DNA of 64,000 nt from Pseudomonadota bacterium (GTDB lineage Bacteria > Pseudomonadota > Gammaproteobacteria > Burkholderiales > Burkholderiaceae_C): assembly GCA_023442945.1 (NCBI GenBank), contig JAEZWW010000047.1, positions 1-64,000 of the forward strand, in the 5' to 3' direction. Below, piece after piece: positions 34,927 through 43,579 of this stretch. Made by a program: the position numbers and the translations under genes. The notes beneath the pieces were generated by a model. The model did no database searches. It worked only from the letters and a program-made list of their open reading frames with translations, and was not told where the DNA came from. Numbering within the stretch: position 1 is the first letter of the stretch; each line of letters opens with the position of its first letter.

Positions 34927-34960
34927 CTACCGGAGGGTAGCATTGTTCTACCGAACGGTA
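34927..34960. promoter_or_regulatory. Pair of TetR-type operator palindromes
   Basis: CTACCGGAGGGTAG and TACCGAACGGTA lie 8 bases apart between the divergent tetR and acyl-CoA synthetase genes. Both share the half-site TACC/GGTA. They are the only clear inverted repeats in the region and so the likely regulator binding sites. Confidence 0.75.
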
Positions 34961-35027
34961 TATATTGCGCCAACAACAGCATGGGCGTCAGCGCATTGTG
35001 CCTGCGCCCCACCGTCTGGAGACACGC

Positions 35028-36632
35028 TTGTCCGCCGATCAGCCCCTGCACGAATACCTGCGCGCCAACGCCCGCCAACGCCCTGACCAGGCGGCCGTGA
35101 TCTGGTACGGCCACGCCATCACCTGGCGCGAGCTGGACGACTGGAGCGACGCGTTGGGTGCTCACCTGCAGGGCATTGGCGTGGCGCAGGGCGACCCGGT
35201 CGCGCTGTTCATGAACAACTGCCCGCAGTACATCGTGGCGCACTACGCCATCCAGAAGATCGGCGCCATCGTCTGCCCCTGCGGCCCGCTGAACAAGGCG
35301 CACGAGCTGCAGTACCAGCTGGATGACCTGGGCGCGCGCGTCATCATCGCCGCCGACAACCTGCTGCCCATCGTCGATCAGGTGCGCGCCGACACTGCGC
35401 TGACCCATGTACTGGCCGCGCGCTATGGCGAGCTACTGCCGGCCGAGCCGGACCTGCCCGTGCCACCGGAAATCCAGGGCGCGCCCGCGCCGCTGCCGCC
35501 CGGCTGTGGCGACATGCTGCAGATCGCCCGCACCGGCGCGCAAGCCGGCGTGCGCCCCACACCCGTTGCCATCAGCATGGACGACGTCGCGCTGATGACC
35601 TACACCAGCGGCACCACCGGCCTGCCCAAGGGCGCGATGCTGAGCTTTGGCAACGCCTTGTTCAAGACCCGTGTCACGGTCGGCAACTTCGGCTTGACGC
35701 CGGACAGCCTTGCGCTATCCATCGCACCGCTGTACCACATCGCCGGCATGCTGATGGGCGTCAATCTGCCCATATACGCGGGCACCACGCAAGTGCTGCT
35801 GTTCCGCTTTGACCCGGCCACCGTGCTGCAGGCCATTGCCCAGTACCGCGTGACGCACTGGTATTCCATCGCGCCCATGAACGTGGCCTGCATGCAGGTG
35901 CCGGGCGCCGAGCGGTTTGACCTGCGCAGCTTGCAGCGCAACCCAAGCACCAGCTTTGGCATCAGCTTCACCGAAGCGCTGGCCAGGCAGTGGGAAGCCT
36001 TCACCGGTGGGCCTTGCGTGTCGCACGAAGCCGCGTACGGCCTCAGCGAAACCCACACCATGGACAGCGGCATGCCGCACGATGCCATCCGCTGGGGCAC
36101 GCACGGCAAACCCATGCCGGGCGTGACGATCCGCATCGTCGACCCTGAAACGGGTGTGGAAAAGGCGGCCGGCGAGGTGGGCGAGATCACGCTGCGTTCG
36201 CCCGGCAACTTCAAAGGCTACTGGAAGAAGCCCGAGGCCACCGCCAAGACGCTGAAAGACGGCTGGGTCTGGACCGGCGACATGGGCAAGCTGGACGCCG
36301 AGGGATATCTGACCTTCATCGGCCGCACCAAGGAAATGATCAAGGTGTCGGGCTACAGCGTGTTTCCGGAGGAGGTGGAAACCATCCTCATCAAACACCC
36401 GGCGATCGCCCAGGCGGCGGCGCTGGCCGAGCCCGATGCCGAGAAGGGCGAGGTGGTCAAGGCCTTCATCGTCACCAAGGCCGGCGCCAGTCTGACGGCC
36501 GACGAACTGGTCGTCTGGTGCCGCGACAACATGGCGCCCTACAAAGTGCCGCGCCATGTGCGCTTCATCGATGCGTTGCCCGCGACGGGCTCAGGCAAGG
36601 TACTGCGCCGCCTGCTGAAGGACGCGGCCTGA
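35028..36632 (+). CDS. AMP-dependent acyl-CoA synthetase
   Basis: This 534-residue adenylate-forming enzyme activates a carboxylic acid to its CoA thioester. Motifs: LMTYTSGTTGLPKGAMLSFG (P-loop), AAYGLSETHTMDSG, the hinge WTGDMGKLDAEGYLTFIGR followed by KEMIKVSGYSV, and the catalytic lysine in ATGSGKVLRRLLKDA. The start is probably TTG (MSADQPLHEYL), with TGGAGA about 8 bases upstream; no ATG gives the same frame near there. Substrate unknown (aromatic, fatty or short-chain acid). It is followed by a binding protein and a carboxylase gene, which suggests a shared acid-utilisation module. Confidence 0.92.
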   Translation: MSADQPLHEYLRANARQRPDQAAVIWYGHAITWRELDDWSDALGAHLQGIGVAQGDPVALFMNNCPQYIVAHYAIQKIGAIVCPCGPLNKAHELQYQLDDLGARVIIAADNLLPIVDQVRADTALTHVLAARYGELLPAEPDLPVPPEIQGAPAPLPPGCGDMLQIARTGAQAGVRPTPVAISMDDVALMTYTSGTTGLPKGAMLSFGNALFKTRVTVGNFGLTPDSLALSIAPLYHIAGMLMGVNLPIYAGTTQVLLFRFDPATVLQAIAQYRVTHWYSIAPMNVACMQVPGAERFDLRSLQRNPSTSFGISFTEALARQWEAFTGGPCVSHEAAYGLSETHTMDSGMPHDAIRWGTHGKPMPGVTIRIVDPETGVEKAAGEVGEITLRSPGNFKGYWKKPEATAKTLKDGWVWTGDMGKLDAEGYLTFIGRTKEMIKVSGYSVFPEEVETILIKHPAIAQAAALAEPDAEKGEVVKAFIVTKAGASLTADELVVWCRDNMAPYKVPRHVRFIDALPATGSGKVLRRLLKDAA

Positions 36633-36822
36633 GCCAGGCCCGGCCGACCGAATTGCACGCCTCACGCCCACGCGACGCCCGTCGCCGCGAAAGGAGCCGC
36701 GCGCCGCCCGATCTTCACCCGCCCCAACATGGCAGCGCCGTGCGTGCGTGCGTTGCCGCACCCTTTGACCGAACCGCGTTGCCCGCCCAACACACCCATT
36801 CCAAGAATCCAGGAGACGAGAG

Positions 36823-38031
36823 ATGAAACTGAAACACTTGCTGGCCACCAGCGCCTTGTTGGCCGCCATGCCTTTCGGCGTGGCCCATGCCCAGACCGGC
36901 CAGACCGTGAAGATCGGTGTGCTGAACGACCAGGGCGGCCCGTACTCCAGCATCACCGGCCCCGGTGCCGTGGCGGCCGCGCGCCTGGCCATTGAAGACG
37001 CCGGCGGCACGCTGTTCGGCAAGCCGATCGAGCTGGTGTCGGCCGATCACCAGCACAAGCCCGACGTGGGCTCGGCCATCGCGCGCCGCTGGTACGACGC
37101 CGAGGGCGTGGGCGCCATCTTCGACATCTACAACTCCGGCGTCGCGCTGGCGGTGCAGAAGCTGGCCGAAGAAAAGAACAAGATCGTGGTGTCGACCGTG
37201 AACACGCTGGACATCACCGGCAAGTCCTGTTCGGCCAACGGCATGCAGTGGGGCGCGGACAGCTACGCGCACTCCAACATCACCGTGAAAGGCGCGTACA
37301 AGGGCAAGCCCGAGTCCTGGTACTTCATCACCGTGGACTATTCGGCTGGCCACAGCATGGAAAAAGCCGCACGCACGGCGATCGAGGCCGGCGGCGGCAA
37401 GTTTTTGGGCGCGGTGCGCTACCCGCTGGGCTCGACGGATTTCAGCTCCTATCTGCTGCAGGCGCAGGCGTCCAAGGCCGACGTGGTGGCGCTGATCGGT
37501 GGCGGCACGGACTTGCTCAACGGCATCAAGCAGGCCGATGAGTTCCAGATCCGCAAGACCAAACAGCGCTTGATCCCGTTCTCGTTCTCGACCGCCGACG
37601 CGGTCGCCTTGGGCAATAAGACCACGGCCGGCTTCCCGCTGGTGCTGAGCTTCTACTGGGACGAGTCGCCCGCCACGCGCACCTGGACCGAGCGCTTCCG
37701 CAAGGTCAACGGCGGCAAGCTGCCGACCGACCTGCAAGCCAACGTCTACAGCGCGGTGCTGCACTACCTGAAGGCGGTGAAGGCCGCCGGCACCACCGAC
37801 ACCAAGGCGGTTTTGGCCAAGATGAAGGAAATGCCCGTGACCGACTTCTACACTGCCGGCGCGCACATCCGTGAAGACGGCCGCCTGATGCGCCAGATGC
37901 TGTACGCCGAGGTGAAGGCGCCCGAGCAGATGAAGAACAAGGACGACCTGATCAGCGTGGTCAAAAAGTTCTCGGGCGAAGAGTCCTTCATGCCGCGCGC
38001 GCTCAGCGAGTGCCCGCTGATCAAGAAGTAA
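36823..38031 (+). CDS. Branched-chain-amino-acid-type ABC transporter substrate-binding protein
   Basis: This 402-residue periplasmic protein of the LivJ/LivK family has a signal peptide (MKLKHLLATSALLAAMPFGV, cleavage at AHA-QT near residue 23). The mature start is QTVKIGVLNDQGGPYSSITG and the Leu-binding fold segments include AIARRWYDAEGVGAIFDIYN. A strong Shine-Dalgarno (CAGGAGACGAGAG) precedes the ATG. No permease or ATPase genes are adjacent, so it must use components encoded elsewhere. In Burkholderiales such proteins often bind aromatic or dicarboxylic acids. Codon use does not stand out. Confidence 0.92.
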   Translation: MKLKHLLATSALLAAMPFGVAHAQTGQTVKIGVLNDQGGPYSSITGPGAVAAARLAIEDAGGTLFGKPIELVSADHQHKPDVGSAIARRWYDAEGVGAIFDIYNSGVALAVQKLAEEKNKIVVSTVNTLDITGKSCSANGMQWGADSYAHSNITVKGAYKGKPESWYFITVDYSAGHSMEKAARTAIEAGGGKFLGAVRYPLGSTDFSSYLLQAQASKADVVALIGGGTDLLNGIKQADEFQIRKTKQRLIPFSFSTADAVALGNKTTAGFPLVLSFYWDESPATRTWTERFRKVNGGKLPTDLQANVYSAVLHYLKAVKAAGTTDTKAVLAKMKEMPVTDFYTAGAHIREDGRLMRQMLYAEVKAPEQMKNKDDLISVVKKFSGEESFMPRALSECPLIKK

Positions 38032-38045
38032 GCCCGGCACCCAGG

Positions 38046-38092
38046 GCCTGCCGCACCCCGTTCTGGTGGATGCGGCAGGCTTCGAGAGTTTT
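38046..38092 (+). terminator. Probable terminator or attenuator hairpin
   Basis: A 10-bp perfect stem GCCTGCCGCA/TGCGGCAGGC with a 15-base loop lies 14 bases after the binding-protein stop and is followed by a short T-run (GTTTTAAG). The T-run is weak, so termination may be partial and allow read-through into the carboxylase gene. Confidence 0.6.
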
Positions 38093-38095
38093 AAG

Positions 38096-38152
38096 CGAAA
38101 TCGGCCTCTGGCCCTACAACTGCCTGCGCAGACAGCTACTCCAAAGATAGCA
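38096..38152 (-). repeat. Dispersed repeat type 1, copy 15
   Basis: On the minus strand GCTATCTTTGGAGTAGC, TGTCTGCGCAGGCAG, TTGTAGGGCCAGAGGCC, GATTTCGCTTAAAA. It ends 5 bases before the carboxylase ATG; no other ribosome binding site is evident there. Confidence 0.88.
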
Positions 38153-38157
38153 AATCC

Positions 38158-41100
38158 ATGACCTCTCCCACCTTCCACAAAGTCTTGATCGCCAACCGGG
38201 GCGAGGTCGCGGTGCGCCTGATCCATGCCCTGCGCGATGCCGGCATCGCCAGCGTGGCGATCTACGCGCAAGACGACGCGCAGGCCTTGCACGTGCAGCT
38301 GGCTGACGAGGCCGTGGCGCTGGCCGCCAGTGGACCGGCCGCCTATCTGGACGCGGCCGCCGTCATCGCCATCGCCCGCGCAAAGGGCGTGGACGCCGTG
38401 CACCCGGGCTGGGGCTTCTTGAGCGAGCAGGCCGACTTCGCCCGCGCCTGCGCCGACGCTGGCCTGGTCTTCATTGGCCCGCAGCCGGAGCAGCTGGCGC
38501 TGTTTGGCGACAAGGCGCGCGCCCGCGCGCTGGCGGCCGAGCACGGTGTGCCCTGCATGCCTGGCATCGACCACGGCGTGTCGCTGCAAGAGGCCGAGGC
38601 CTTCTTCGCCGAACAAGCGGCCGACGGCGCCGCCATGATCATCAAGGCCGTGGGCGGCGGCGGCGGCCGCGGCATGCGCGTGGTGGAGCGCGCCGAAGAC
38701 GTCGCGCCCAGCTGGACGCGCTGCCGCTCCGAAGCCAAGGCCGCCTTCGGCGTTGAAGGCGTGTACGTCGAGCGCTTCATGCCGCGCGCGCGCCACATCG
38801 AGGTGCAGGTGATTGGCGATGGCGCACAGGTCGTCGCCCTGGGCGAACGCGAATGCACCTTGCAGCGGCGCTTTCAGAAGCTGGTGGAAATCGCCCCCAG
38901 CCCGACCCTGCCCGACGCGCTGCGCCAGCAGATCAGCGAGGCCGCGCTGCGCATGGCGCGCGCCGTCGGCTACCGCAGCCTGGGCACGTTTGAATTCCTG
39001 GTGGATGACAGAGCACTCGAGCCGACGCCGGGCCGCCCCAAGGCGGCGAGCGCCCCCGCGGGGAGCGTGGGGGCCATATCCTTGCCCTTCGTCTTTATCG
39101 AAGCCAACGCGCGCCTGCAGGTCGAACACACCATCACCGAAGCCGTCACAGGCCTGGACCTGGTGCAGCTGCAACTGGGCGTGGCGCAAGGCCGCACGCT
39201 GGCCGACTTGGGCCTGGCGCCCGGCACGCCCGTGCCCATGCGCGGCCACGCGATCCAGTGGCGCATCAACGCCGAAACGCTGACGGCGGACGGCCAGGCG
39301 CGGCCGGCCAGCGGCAGCCTGCAGCGCTTTGATTTGCCCAGCGGCCCGGGCGTGCGCGTGGACACGCACGGCCGCGCCGGGCTGGCGCCGTCGCCGCATT
39401 ACGACACGCTGCTGGCCAAGCTGATCGTGCACCACCCCGCCGCCGACTTTGGCGCGGCGCTGCGCCGGTCGCAGCGCGCGTTGGCCGAATTTGGCATTGC
39501 CGGCGTCGCCACCAACCTGCCGCTGCTGCGCGCCCTGGCCGACCGGCCCGAGACCGCAGCCAACGCCGTCGACAACCGTTTTGTCGAGCGCGAGCTGCCC
39601 AGCCTGCTGGACGCCGCGCAGGCCTTCGCCGACGCCAGCACACCCGCGCCCAGCGCCGCCACGCCAGCCGCTGCCGTGACCGAAGCCGAGCCGACCGACG
39701 GCACGGCGCTGGTGCGCGCGCCCATGGCCGCCAAGCTGGTGGCTTGGGAAGTGGACGTGGGCGACGTTGTGCCCGCTGGCGCGCAGCTCGGCGTACTGGA
39801 GGCCATGAAGATGGAGCACCTGCTGCACGCGCCTAGCGCCGGTCGCGTGCTGGCCTTGCTGGCGCAGCCGGGCGACTTTCTGGTTGAAGGCCAGGCGCTG
39901 GTGCGGCTGGAGCCGGTCGACGCCGTGCACAGCGCGGCCGAGGCCGAACAGGCGCTGGACCTGGACACGCCGCGCGCCGACCTGCAGCGCGTGATCGACC
40001 GCCACGCCTTCACGCTGGACGCCAACCGCCAGGCCGCGATGGCCAAGCGCCAGGCGCAGGGCGGCCGCAGCGCGCGCGCCAACATCGCCGACCTGTGCGA
40101 GTTGAACGATGCTATCGATACAGAAGCTGGCCGCGCAAGCGTGACGCCGGCCAGAAGCGGAAACTTCATTGAATACGGGGCGTTGGCGATTGCCGCGCAG
40201 CGCACACGCCGCACGCTGGAAGACCTGGTCGCCAACACGCCGGCCGACGGCATGGTGACCGGCGTCGGCAGCGTGAACGAAAAGCTGTTCGGCCCCGAGC
40301 GCTCGCGCTGCGCCATCATGGCCTACGACTACACCGTGCTGGCCGGCACGCAGGGCTGGCGCAACCACCACAAGAAGGACCGGCTGCTGAAGGTGGCACA
40401 CCAGCTGCGCATCCCGCTGGTGCTGTTTGCCGAAGGCGGCGGCGGTCGCCCGGGCGATGTCGACATGCCGATCCTGGCGGGCTTGAACAACCACACCTTC
40501 AGCGACTTTGCCGCGCTGTCTGGCGTGGTGCCGGTGGTCGGCATCGTGCACGGCCGCTGCTACGCCGGCAACGCTGCGCTGCTGGGCTGCTGCGACACCA
40601 TCATCGCCACGCGCGCCAGCAACATCGGCATGGGCGGCCCGGCCATGATCGAAGGCGGCGGCCTGGGCACCTTCGCACCCGAGCAGATCGGCCCGTCGGC
40701 CGTGCAAAGCGCCAGCGGCGTGATCGACGTGCTGGTGCAGGACGAGGCCGAAGCCGTCGCCGTGGCGCGCCAGTACCTCAGCTATTTCCAGGGCGCGGTG
40801 GCGGACTGGCAGTGCGGCGACCAGCGCCTGCTGCGCCACGCGATTCCCGAAAACCGCCTGCGCGTGTACGACGTGCGCGCCGTGCTGCGCGGGCTGTTTG
40901 ACAGCGGCAGCTGGCTGGAGCTGCGCGCCGGCTTTGGCGCCGGCATGGTCACCGGTCTGGCGCGCGTGGAAGGGCGCCCGGTCGCGGTGCTGGCCAACAA
41001 CCCGCACCACCTGGGCGGCGCCATCGACCCCGACGCGGCCGACAAGGCGGCGCGCTTCATGCAGCTGGCCAACGCGCACGGCCTGCCGATCGTGGCGCTG

Positions 41101-41571
41101 GTCGACACCCCGGGCTTCATGGTCGGCCCGGAGATCGAAACGCAGGCCCAGGTGCGCCACACCAGCCGCATGTTCATGATCGCCTCGCACCTGCGCGTGC
41201 CCTACTTCGCCATCGTTCTGCGCAAGGGCTACGGCCTGGGCGCGCAGGCGATGACGGCGGGCGGTTTTGATGCGCCGGTCTTCAACGTCGCCTGGCCGAC
41301 CGGCGAGTTCGGGGCCATGGGGTTGGAAGGCGCGGTGCGCCTGGGCTTCCGCAAGGAGCTGGAAGCCGTGCCCGCCGGCCCGGAGCGCGACGCGCTGTTC
41401 GACCAGTTGTTGGCCAAGCAGTACGCCAACGGCGAAGCGATGGCGATGGCGCAGACGCTGGAGATCGACGCCGTGATCGACCCGGCCGACACACGCGCCT
41501 GGCTGACGCGCGGCCTGGACGCTTGCACCGCGCCGCTGGGGCCGACCAAGCCCTTTGTCGATGCCTGGTAA
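38158..41571 (+). CDS. Single-chain biotin-dependent acyl-CoA carboxylase (BC-BCCP-CT fusion)
   Basis: This 1137-residue enzyme joins all functions of an acyl-CoA carboxylase. Biotin carboxylase is at about residues 1-480 (VLIANRGEVAVRLIHAL; MIIKAVGGGGGRGMRVVE), biotinyl carrier at about 515-600 (EAMKMEH, Lys551) and carboxyltransferase at about 640-1130 (GMVTGVGSVNEKLFGPERSR; ALVDTPGFMVGPEIE; VLRKGYGLGAQAM). This resembles long-chain acyl-CoA carboxylases of actinobacteria and some proteobacteria. Two segments are repeat-encoded: residues about 290-306 (PGRPKAASAPAGSVGAIS) by a type-3 repeat within biotin carboxylase, and 651-671 by a type-1 repeat. Both keep the frame. Substrate unknown. 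Confidence 0.93.
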   Translation: MTSPTFHKVLIANRGEVAVRLIHALRDAGIASVAIYAQDDAQALHVQLADEAVALAASGPAAYLDAAAVIAIARAKGVDAVHPGWGFLSEQADFARACADAGLVFIGPQPEQLALFGDKARARALAAEHGVPCMPGIDHGVSLQEAEAFFAEQAADGAAMIIKAVGGGGGRGMRVVERAEDVAPSWTRCRSEAKAAFGVEGVYVERFMPRARHIEVQVIGDGAQVVALGERECTLQRRFQKLVEIAPSPTLPDALRQQISEAALRMARAVGYRSLGTFEFLVDDRALEPTPGRPKAASAPAGSVGAISLPFVFIEANARLQVEHTITEAVTGLDLVQLQLGVAQGRTLADLGLAPGTPVPMRGHAIQWRINAETLTADGQARPASGSLQRFDLPSGPGVRVDTHGRAGLAPSPHYDTLLAKLIVHHPAADFGAALRRSQRALAEFGIAGVATNLPLLRALADRPETAANAVDNRFVERELPSLLDAAQAFADASTPAPSAATPAAAVTEAEPTDGTALVRAPMAAKLVAWEVDVGDVVPAGAQLGVLEAMKMEHLLHAPSAGRVLALLAQPGDFLVEGQALVRLEPVDAVHSAAEAEQALDLDTPRADLQRVIDRHAFTLDANRQAAMAKRQAQGGRSARANIADLCELNDAIDTEAGRASVTPARSGNFIEYGALAIAAQRTRRTLEDLVANTPADGMVTGVGSVNEKLFGPERSRCAIMAYDYTVLAGTQGWRNHHKKDRLLKVAHQLRIPLVLFAEGGGGRPGDVDMPILAGLNNHTFSDFAALSGVVPVVGIVHGRCYAGNAALLGCCDTIIATRASNIGMGGPAMIEGGGLGTFAPEQIGPSAVQSASGVIDVLVQDEAEAVAVARQYLSYFQGAVADWQCGDQRLLRHAIPENRLRVYDVRAVLRGLFDSGSWLELRAGFGAGMVTGLARVEGRPVAVLANNPHHLGGAIDPDAADKAARFMQLANAHGLPIVALVDTPGFMVGPEIETQAQVRHTSRMFMIASHLRVPYFAIVLRKGYGLGAQAMTAGGFDAPVFNVAWPTGEFGAMGLEGAVRLGFRKELEAVPAGPERDALFDQLLAKQYANGEAMAMAQTLEIDAVIDPADTRAWLTRGLDACTAPLGPTKPFVDAW
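39026..39074 (+). repeat. Dispersed GC-rich repeat type 3, copy 2 (inside carboxylase)
   Basis: CGCCGGGCCGCCCCAAGG, then GCGCCCCCGCGGGGAGCG, then TGGGGGCC. Strong likeness to the block at 10586. It splits the normally contiguous strand FEFLVDD...FVFIEANARLQ of biotin carboxylase by roughly 20 extra residues. Confidence 0.75.
40109..40171 (+). repeat. Dispersed repeat type 1, copy 16 (inside carboxylase, diverged)
   Basis: GCTATCGATACAGAAGC, TGGCCGCGCAAGCG, CGGCCAGAAGCGG, AACTTC. It matches the first two blocks well and the third poorly. Located in the linker preceding the carboxyltransferase core. Confidence 0.7.
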
Positions 41572-41760
41572 GCCGGTCGCGCGCCGCCGTGTCGGCGTCG
41601 TCTGACATGTTGTGGCGCGCACGCATCAGCGTGGGCGCGCGTGCGGGTACTTTCCCTGAGGCGGCAACGCCTGTGCACCCATCTTTGCAATCGGTTTGCA
41701 CAGGCTTGACACGGCGCGCGCACCATGAGGTCATCGCCACTTCGTGAAAGGACGCGAACC

Positions 41761-42264
41761 ATGACGACGACCACCCGCATTTCCCGCCGCGCGGCCCTGA
41801 TGGCCGCCACCGCCTTGTCGGTGGGTGCGCTCACCCTGGGCGCTGCCAGCACCGCCCATGCCCAGGCCTACATCAACGTGCAGATCGGCCCGCCGCCGCC
41901 GCCTGCGCAGGTTTATGTGCCGCCACCCCGAGTCGGCTACGTGTGGGCGCCGGCGCACTACGAATACCGCCACGGCAACTATGTGTGGACGCGCGGCTAC
42001 TGGATGCGTGATCGCCCGGGCTACGCCTATTCGCCGCCCAGCTGGCAGCGCCGCGGCAACGGCTGGGCCTACCAGGCCGCGCGTTGGGACCGCAGCCCGG
42101 TGCCCGCCTACGCCAACGGCCCGCGCTGGCGTGACCGCGACCGCGACGGTGTGCCGGACCGCTACGACCGCCGCCCCGGCCGCGCCGACAACCGCGGTGA
42201 CCGTGACCGCGACGGCGTGCCCAACCGCTACGACCGTCAGCCGGACAACCCATACCGCCGCTGA
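41761..42264 (+). CDS. YXWGXW-repeat-type exported protein with Asp-rich tail
   Basis: This 167-residue secreted protein starts with a twin-arginine-like signal (RISRRAALMAATALSVGALT, cleavage after AHA near residue 35). The mature part has the proline-rich GPPPPPAQVYVPPPRVGYVW and two WxPxxYEYRxGxYVWxRGYW-like stretches, as in the YXWGXW family. It ends in two copies of DRDRDGVPDRYDRRP, spaced by about 18 residues, which resemble calcium-binding thrombospondin type-3 repeats. ATG is preceded by GAAAGGACG. Likely periplasmic or surface located; function unknown. Confidence 0.82.
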   Translation: MTTTTRISRRAALMAATALSVGALTLGAASTAHAQAYINVQIGPPPPPAQVYVPPPRVGYVWAPAHYEYRHGNYVWTRGYWMRDRPGYAYSPPSWQRRGNGWAYQAARWDRSPVPAYANGPRWRDRDRDGVPDRYDRRPGRADNRGDRDRDGVPNRYDRQPDNPYRR

Positions 42265-42327
42265 TGCGGTGCCCCCCGCGCGCGGGCCGACCGCGCCGCG
42301 AGGGGCCGTCCCTCCATCCACCCGATT

Positions 42328-42353
42328 CGCCGGGCCTGCGCGCCCGGCGTTTT
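42328..42353 (+). terminator. Rho-independent terminator
   Basis: Stem CGCCGGG/CCCGGCG with an 8-base loop followed by TTTT, 64 bases after the YXWGXW-type gene. It lies just before the 3' end of the convergent chaN-like gene. Confidence 0.8.
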
Positions 42354-42385
42354 CATGGGCGCTTGCGGATGCTCGGCAGCCAGCG

Positions 42386-43237
42386 CTAGCGCGCAGCGGC
42401 GCCGGGCGGGCGGAACGCGGCGCAGTGGTCGCGCGGCGGCACCGGCGGGGTCGGCCAGCGCAGGTCGGCGCCGGTGTCTTGGGTGGAATTTGCTGCGTTT
42501 TCAGGAGCTGCTTGCGCAGATTCCGCCTGGGCTGAAAGCACTTTTGTTTGCATACCACTGGGCAGATGCGCTGGCACGCCCAGGCCACGCTGCACGTGAC
42601 CGTTGCCGGCGATCAACAGCACCGTGCGACCCGGTTGGCGCGCGGCAGCCAGCGTGTCGGCCATGGCATGGTCGCGCGCGATCTGGATGCGCGTCATGGG
42701 GCGAATCTGAGTGTCGGGTAATGCGTTGCAGTGGCCTTCGCGGATGCGGCGTTCCTGTTCGGCCAGCATCGCTGGCGGCAGGCGTGCGTCGAGAGAGGCG
42801 TCTTGCATGGCCGCACGCATGTCGGCGCGCGGCAGGTTGGCGCCCAGCACCGGCACGCCGGCGCGCACGGCGGTCATGACGACCGGCCCGTAGGTCTTCC
42901 ACGGCCAGCCGGCGTCGTCCCAGGCCAAGGCGCGGCGCACCTGGGCGGCGCTGGCGTCGCGCGGCAGGCCGGCGGTGCTGTGGCCGCGCTCGGCCATCTC
43001 TAGGGCAACGGCGGACAGGGTGCCCCGGTCGGCCAGCCACTGCACGATTTGGCGCTGCAGCTGCTGGTGCTCGGGCGCGTCGTGCTGCTCACCCAGCAGC
43101 CAGGCGTCGGCCGGCAGCAGGGGGGCGAGGCGGGCCGTTTCGTCGGGGGACAGCGGCGTTGGCGGGGACGTGGCACAGCCGCTGAGCGCGGCGCCCAGCA
43201 GCGCCGCCAGGGCCAGACGCAGGACGGGGCGGGTCAT
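42386..43237 (-). CDS. ChaN family lipoprotein (haem-binding uptake domain)
   Basis: This 283-residue lipoprotein (lipobox LSGC, Cys21) has the ChaN/Tiki-like domain: WLLGEQHDAPEHQQLQRQIV, VALEMAERGHSTAGL and LLIAGNGHVQRGLGVPAHL with the conserved Glu/His residues. In Campylobacter ChaN binds haem and takes part in iron uptake. Residues about 230-250 (MQTKVLSAQAESAQAAPENA) are encoded by a type-1 repeat and form an Ala/Gln-rich insertion before the C-terminal strand. ATG start. The gene faces the YXWGXW-type gene. Confidence 0.85.
   Translation of the reverse strand: MTRPVLRLALAALLGAALSGCATSPPTPLSPDETARLAPLLPADAWLLGEQHDAPEHQQLQRQIVQWLADRGTLSAVALEMAERGHSTAGLPRDASAAQVRRALAWDDAGWPWKTYGPVVMTAVRAGVPVLGANLPRADMRAAMQDASLDARLPPAMLAEQERRIREGHCNALPDTQIRPMTRIQIARDHAMADTLAAARQPGRTVLLIAGNGHVQRGLGVPAHLPSGMQTKVLSAQAESAQAAPENAANSTQDTGADLRWPTPPVPPRDHCAAFRPPGAAAR
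42490..42550 (+). repeat. Dispersed repeat type 1, copy 17 (inside chaN-like gene)
   Basis: GCGTTTTCAGGAGC, TGCTTGCGCAGATTCC, CCTGGGCTGAAAGC, TTTTGTTTG. In frame within the ChaN-like coding region (antisense orientation). Confidence 0.83.
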
Positions 43238-43400
43238 GCGGGCATGGTACCCGCGGGCCAGCGGCGCCCGGCCGGCGCGGCGGGTTCAGGCGGAGGGCGG
43301 TGTTGGCGGTCAGACGGTGGCGCAGAGCCGCCACGCGCTGGCATCCGCTGGCGTTGAGCGGTGCGGTGTCTTGCGGGTGCGCGTGCTCCGTCTGATCTCG

Positions 43401-43468
43401 ATTCAAGAAAAATCGCCTGCTGGCCTTACAGCCATCAGCGCAAGCAGCTATCAAAAATGTAGTAATTG
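43401..43468 (-). repeat. Dispersed repeat type 1, copy 18
   Basis: On the minus strand TTTTTGATAGC, TGCTTGCGCTGATGGC, TGTAAGGCCAGCAGGC, GATTTTTCTTGAAT. Intergenic, between the chaN-like gene and the DUF3567 gene. The rest of 43238-43496 shows nothing recognisable. Confidence 0.88.
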
Positions 43469-43496
43469 ACGCGCAATACCGGCACCGCTCGGCCCA

Positions 43497-43522
43497 TGAA
43501 AAAACCCGCCGGATGGCGGGTT
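43497..43522 (-). terminator. Rho-independent terminator of the DUF3567 gene
   Basis: On the minus strand AACCCGCC/GGCGGGTT with a 4-base loop, followed by TTTTTTC. It lies about 60 bases downstream of the DUF3567 stop. Confidence 0.88.
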
Positions 43523-43579
43523 GATTGGGCGACGGGCGCTGGCAGGCGGTGCGTGCCGCCAGCGGCCAATGGCGCCAGG

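Noticed and set aside
36715..41622. A very long open frame (1635 codons) on the minus strand opposite the binding-protein and carboxylase genes
   Set aside because: It is antisense to two clearly recognisable genes; the His/Arg/Ala/Gly-rich product has no family motifs and arises from the high GC third-position bias.
41706..41734. Sigma-70-like TTGACA box upstream of the YXWGXW-type gene
   Set aside because: No acceptable -10 element at the right spacing in this GC-rich stretch, so it was not annotated as a promoter.
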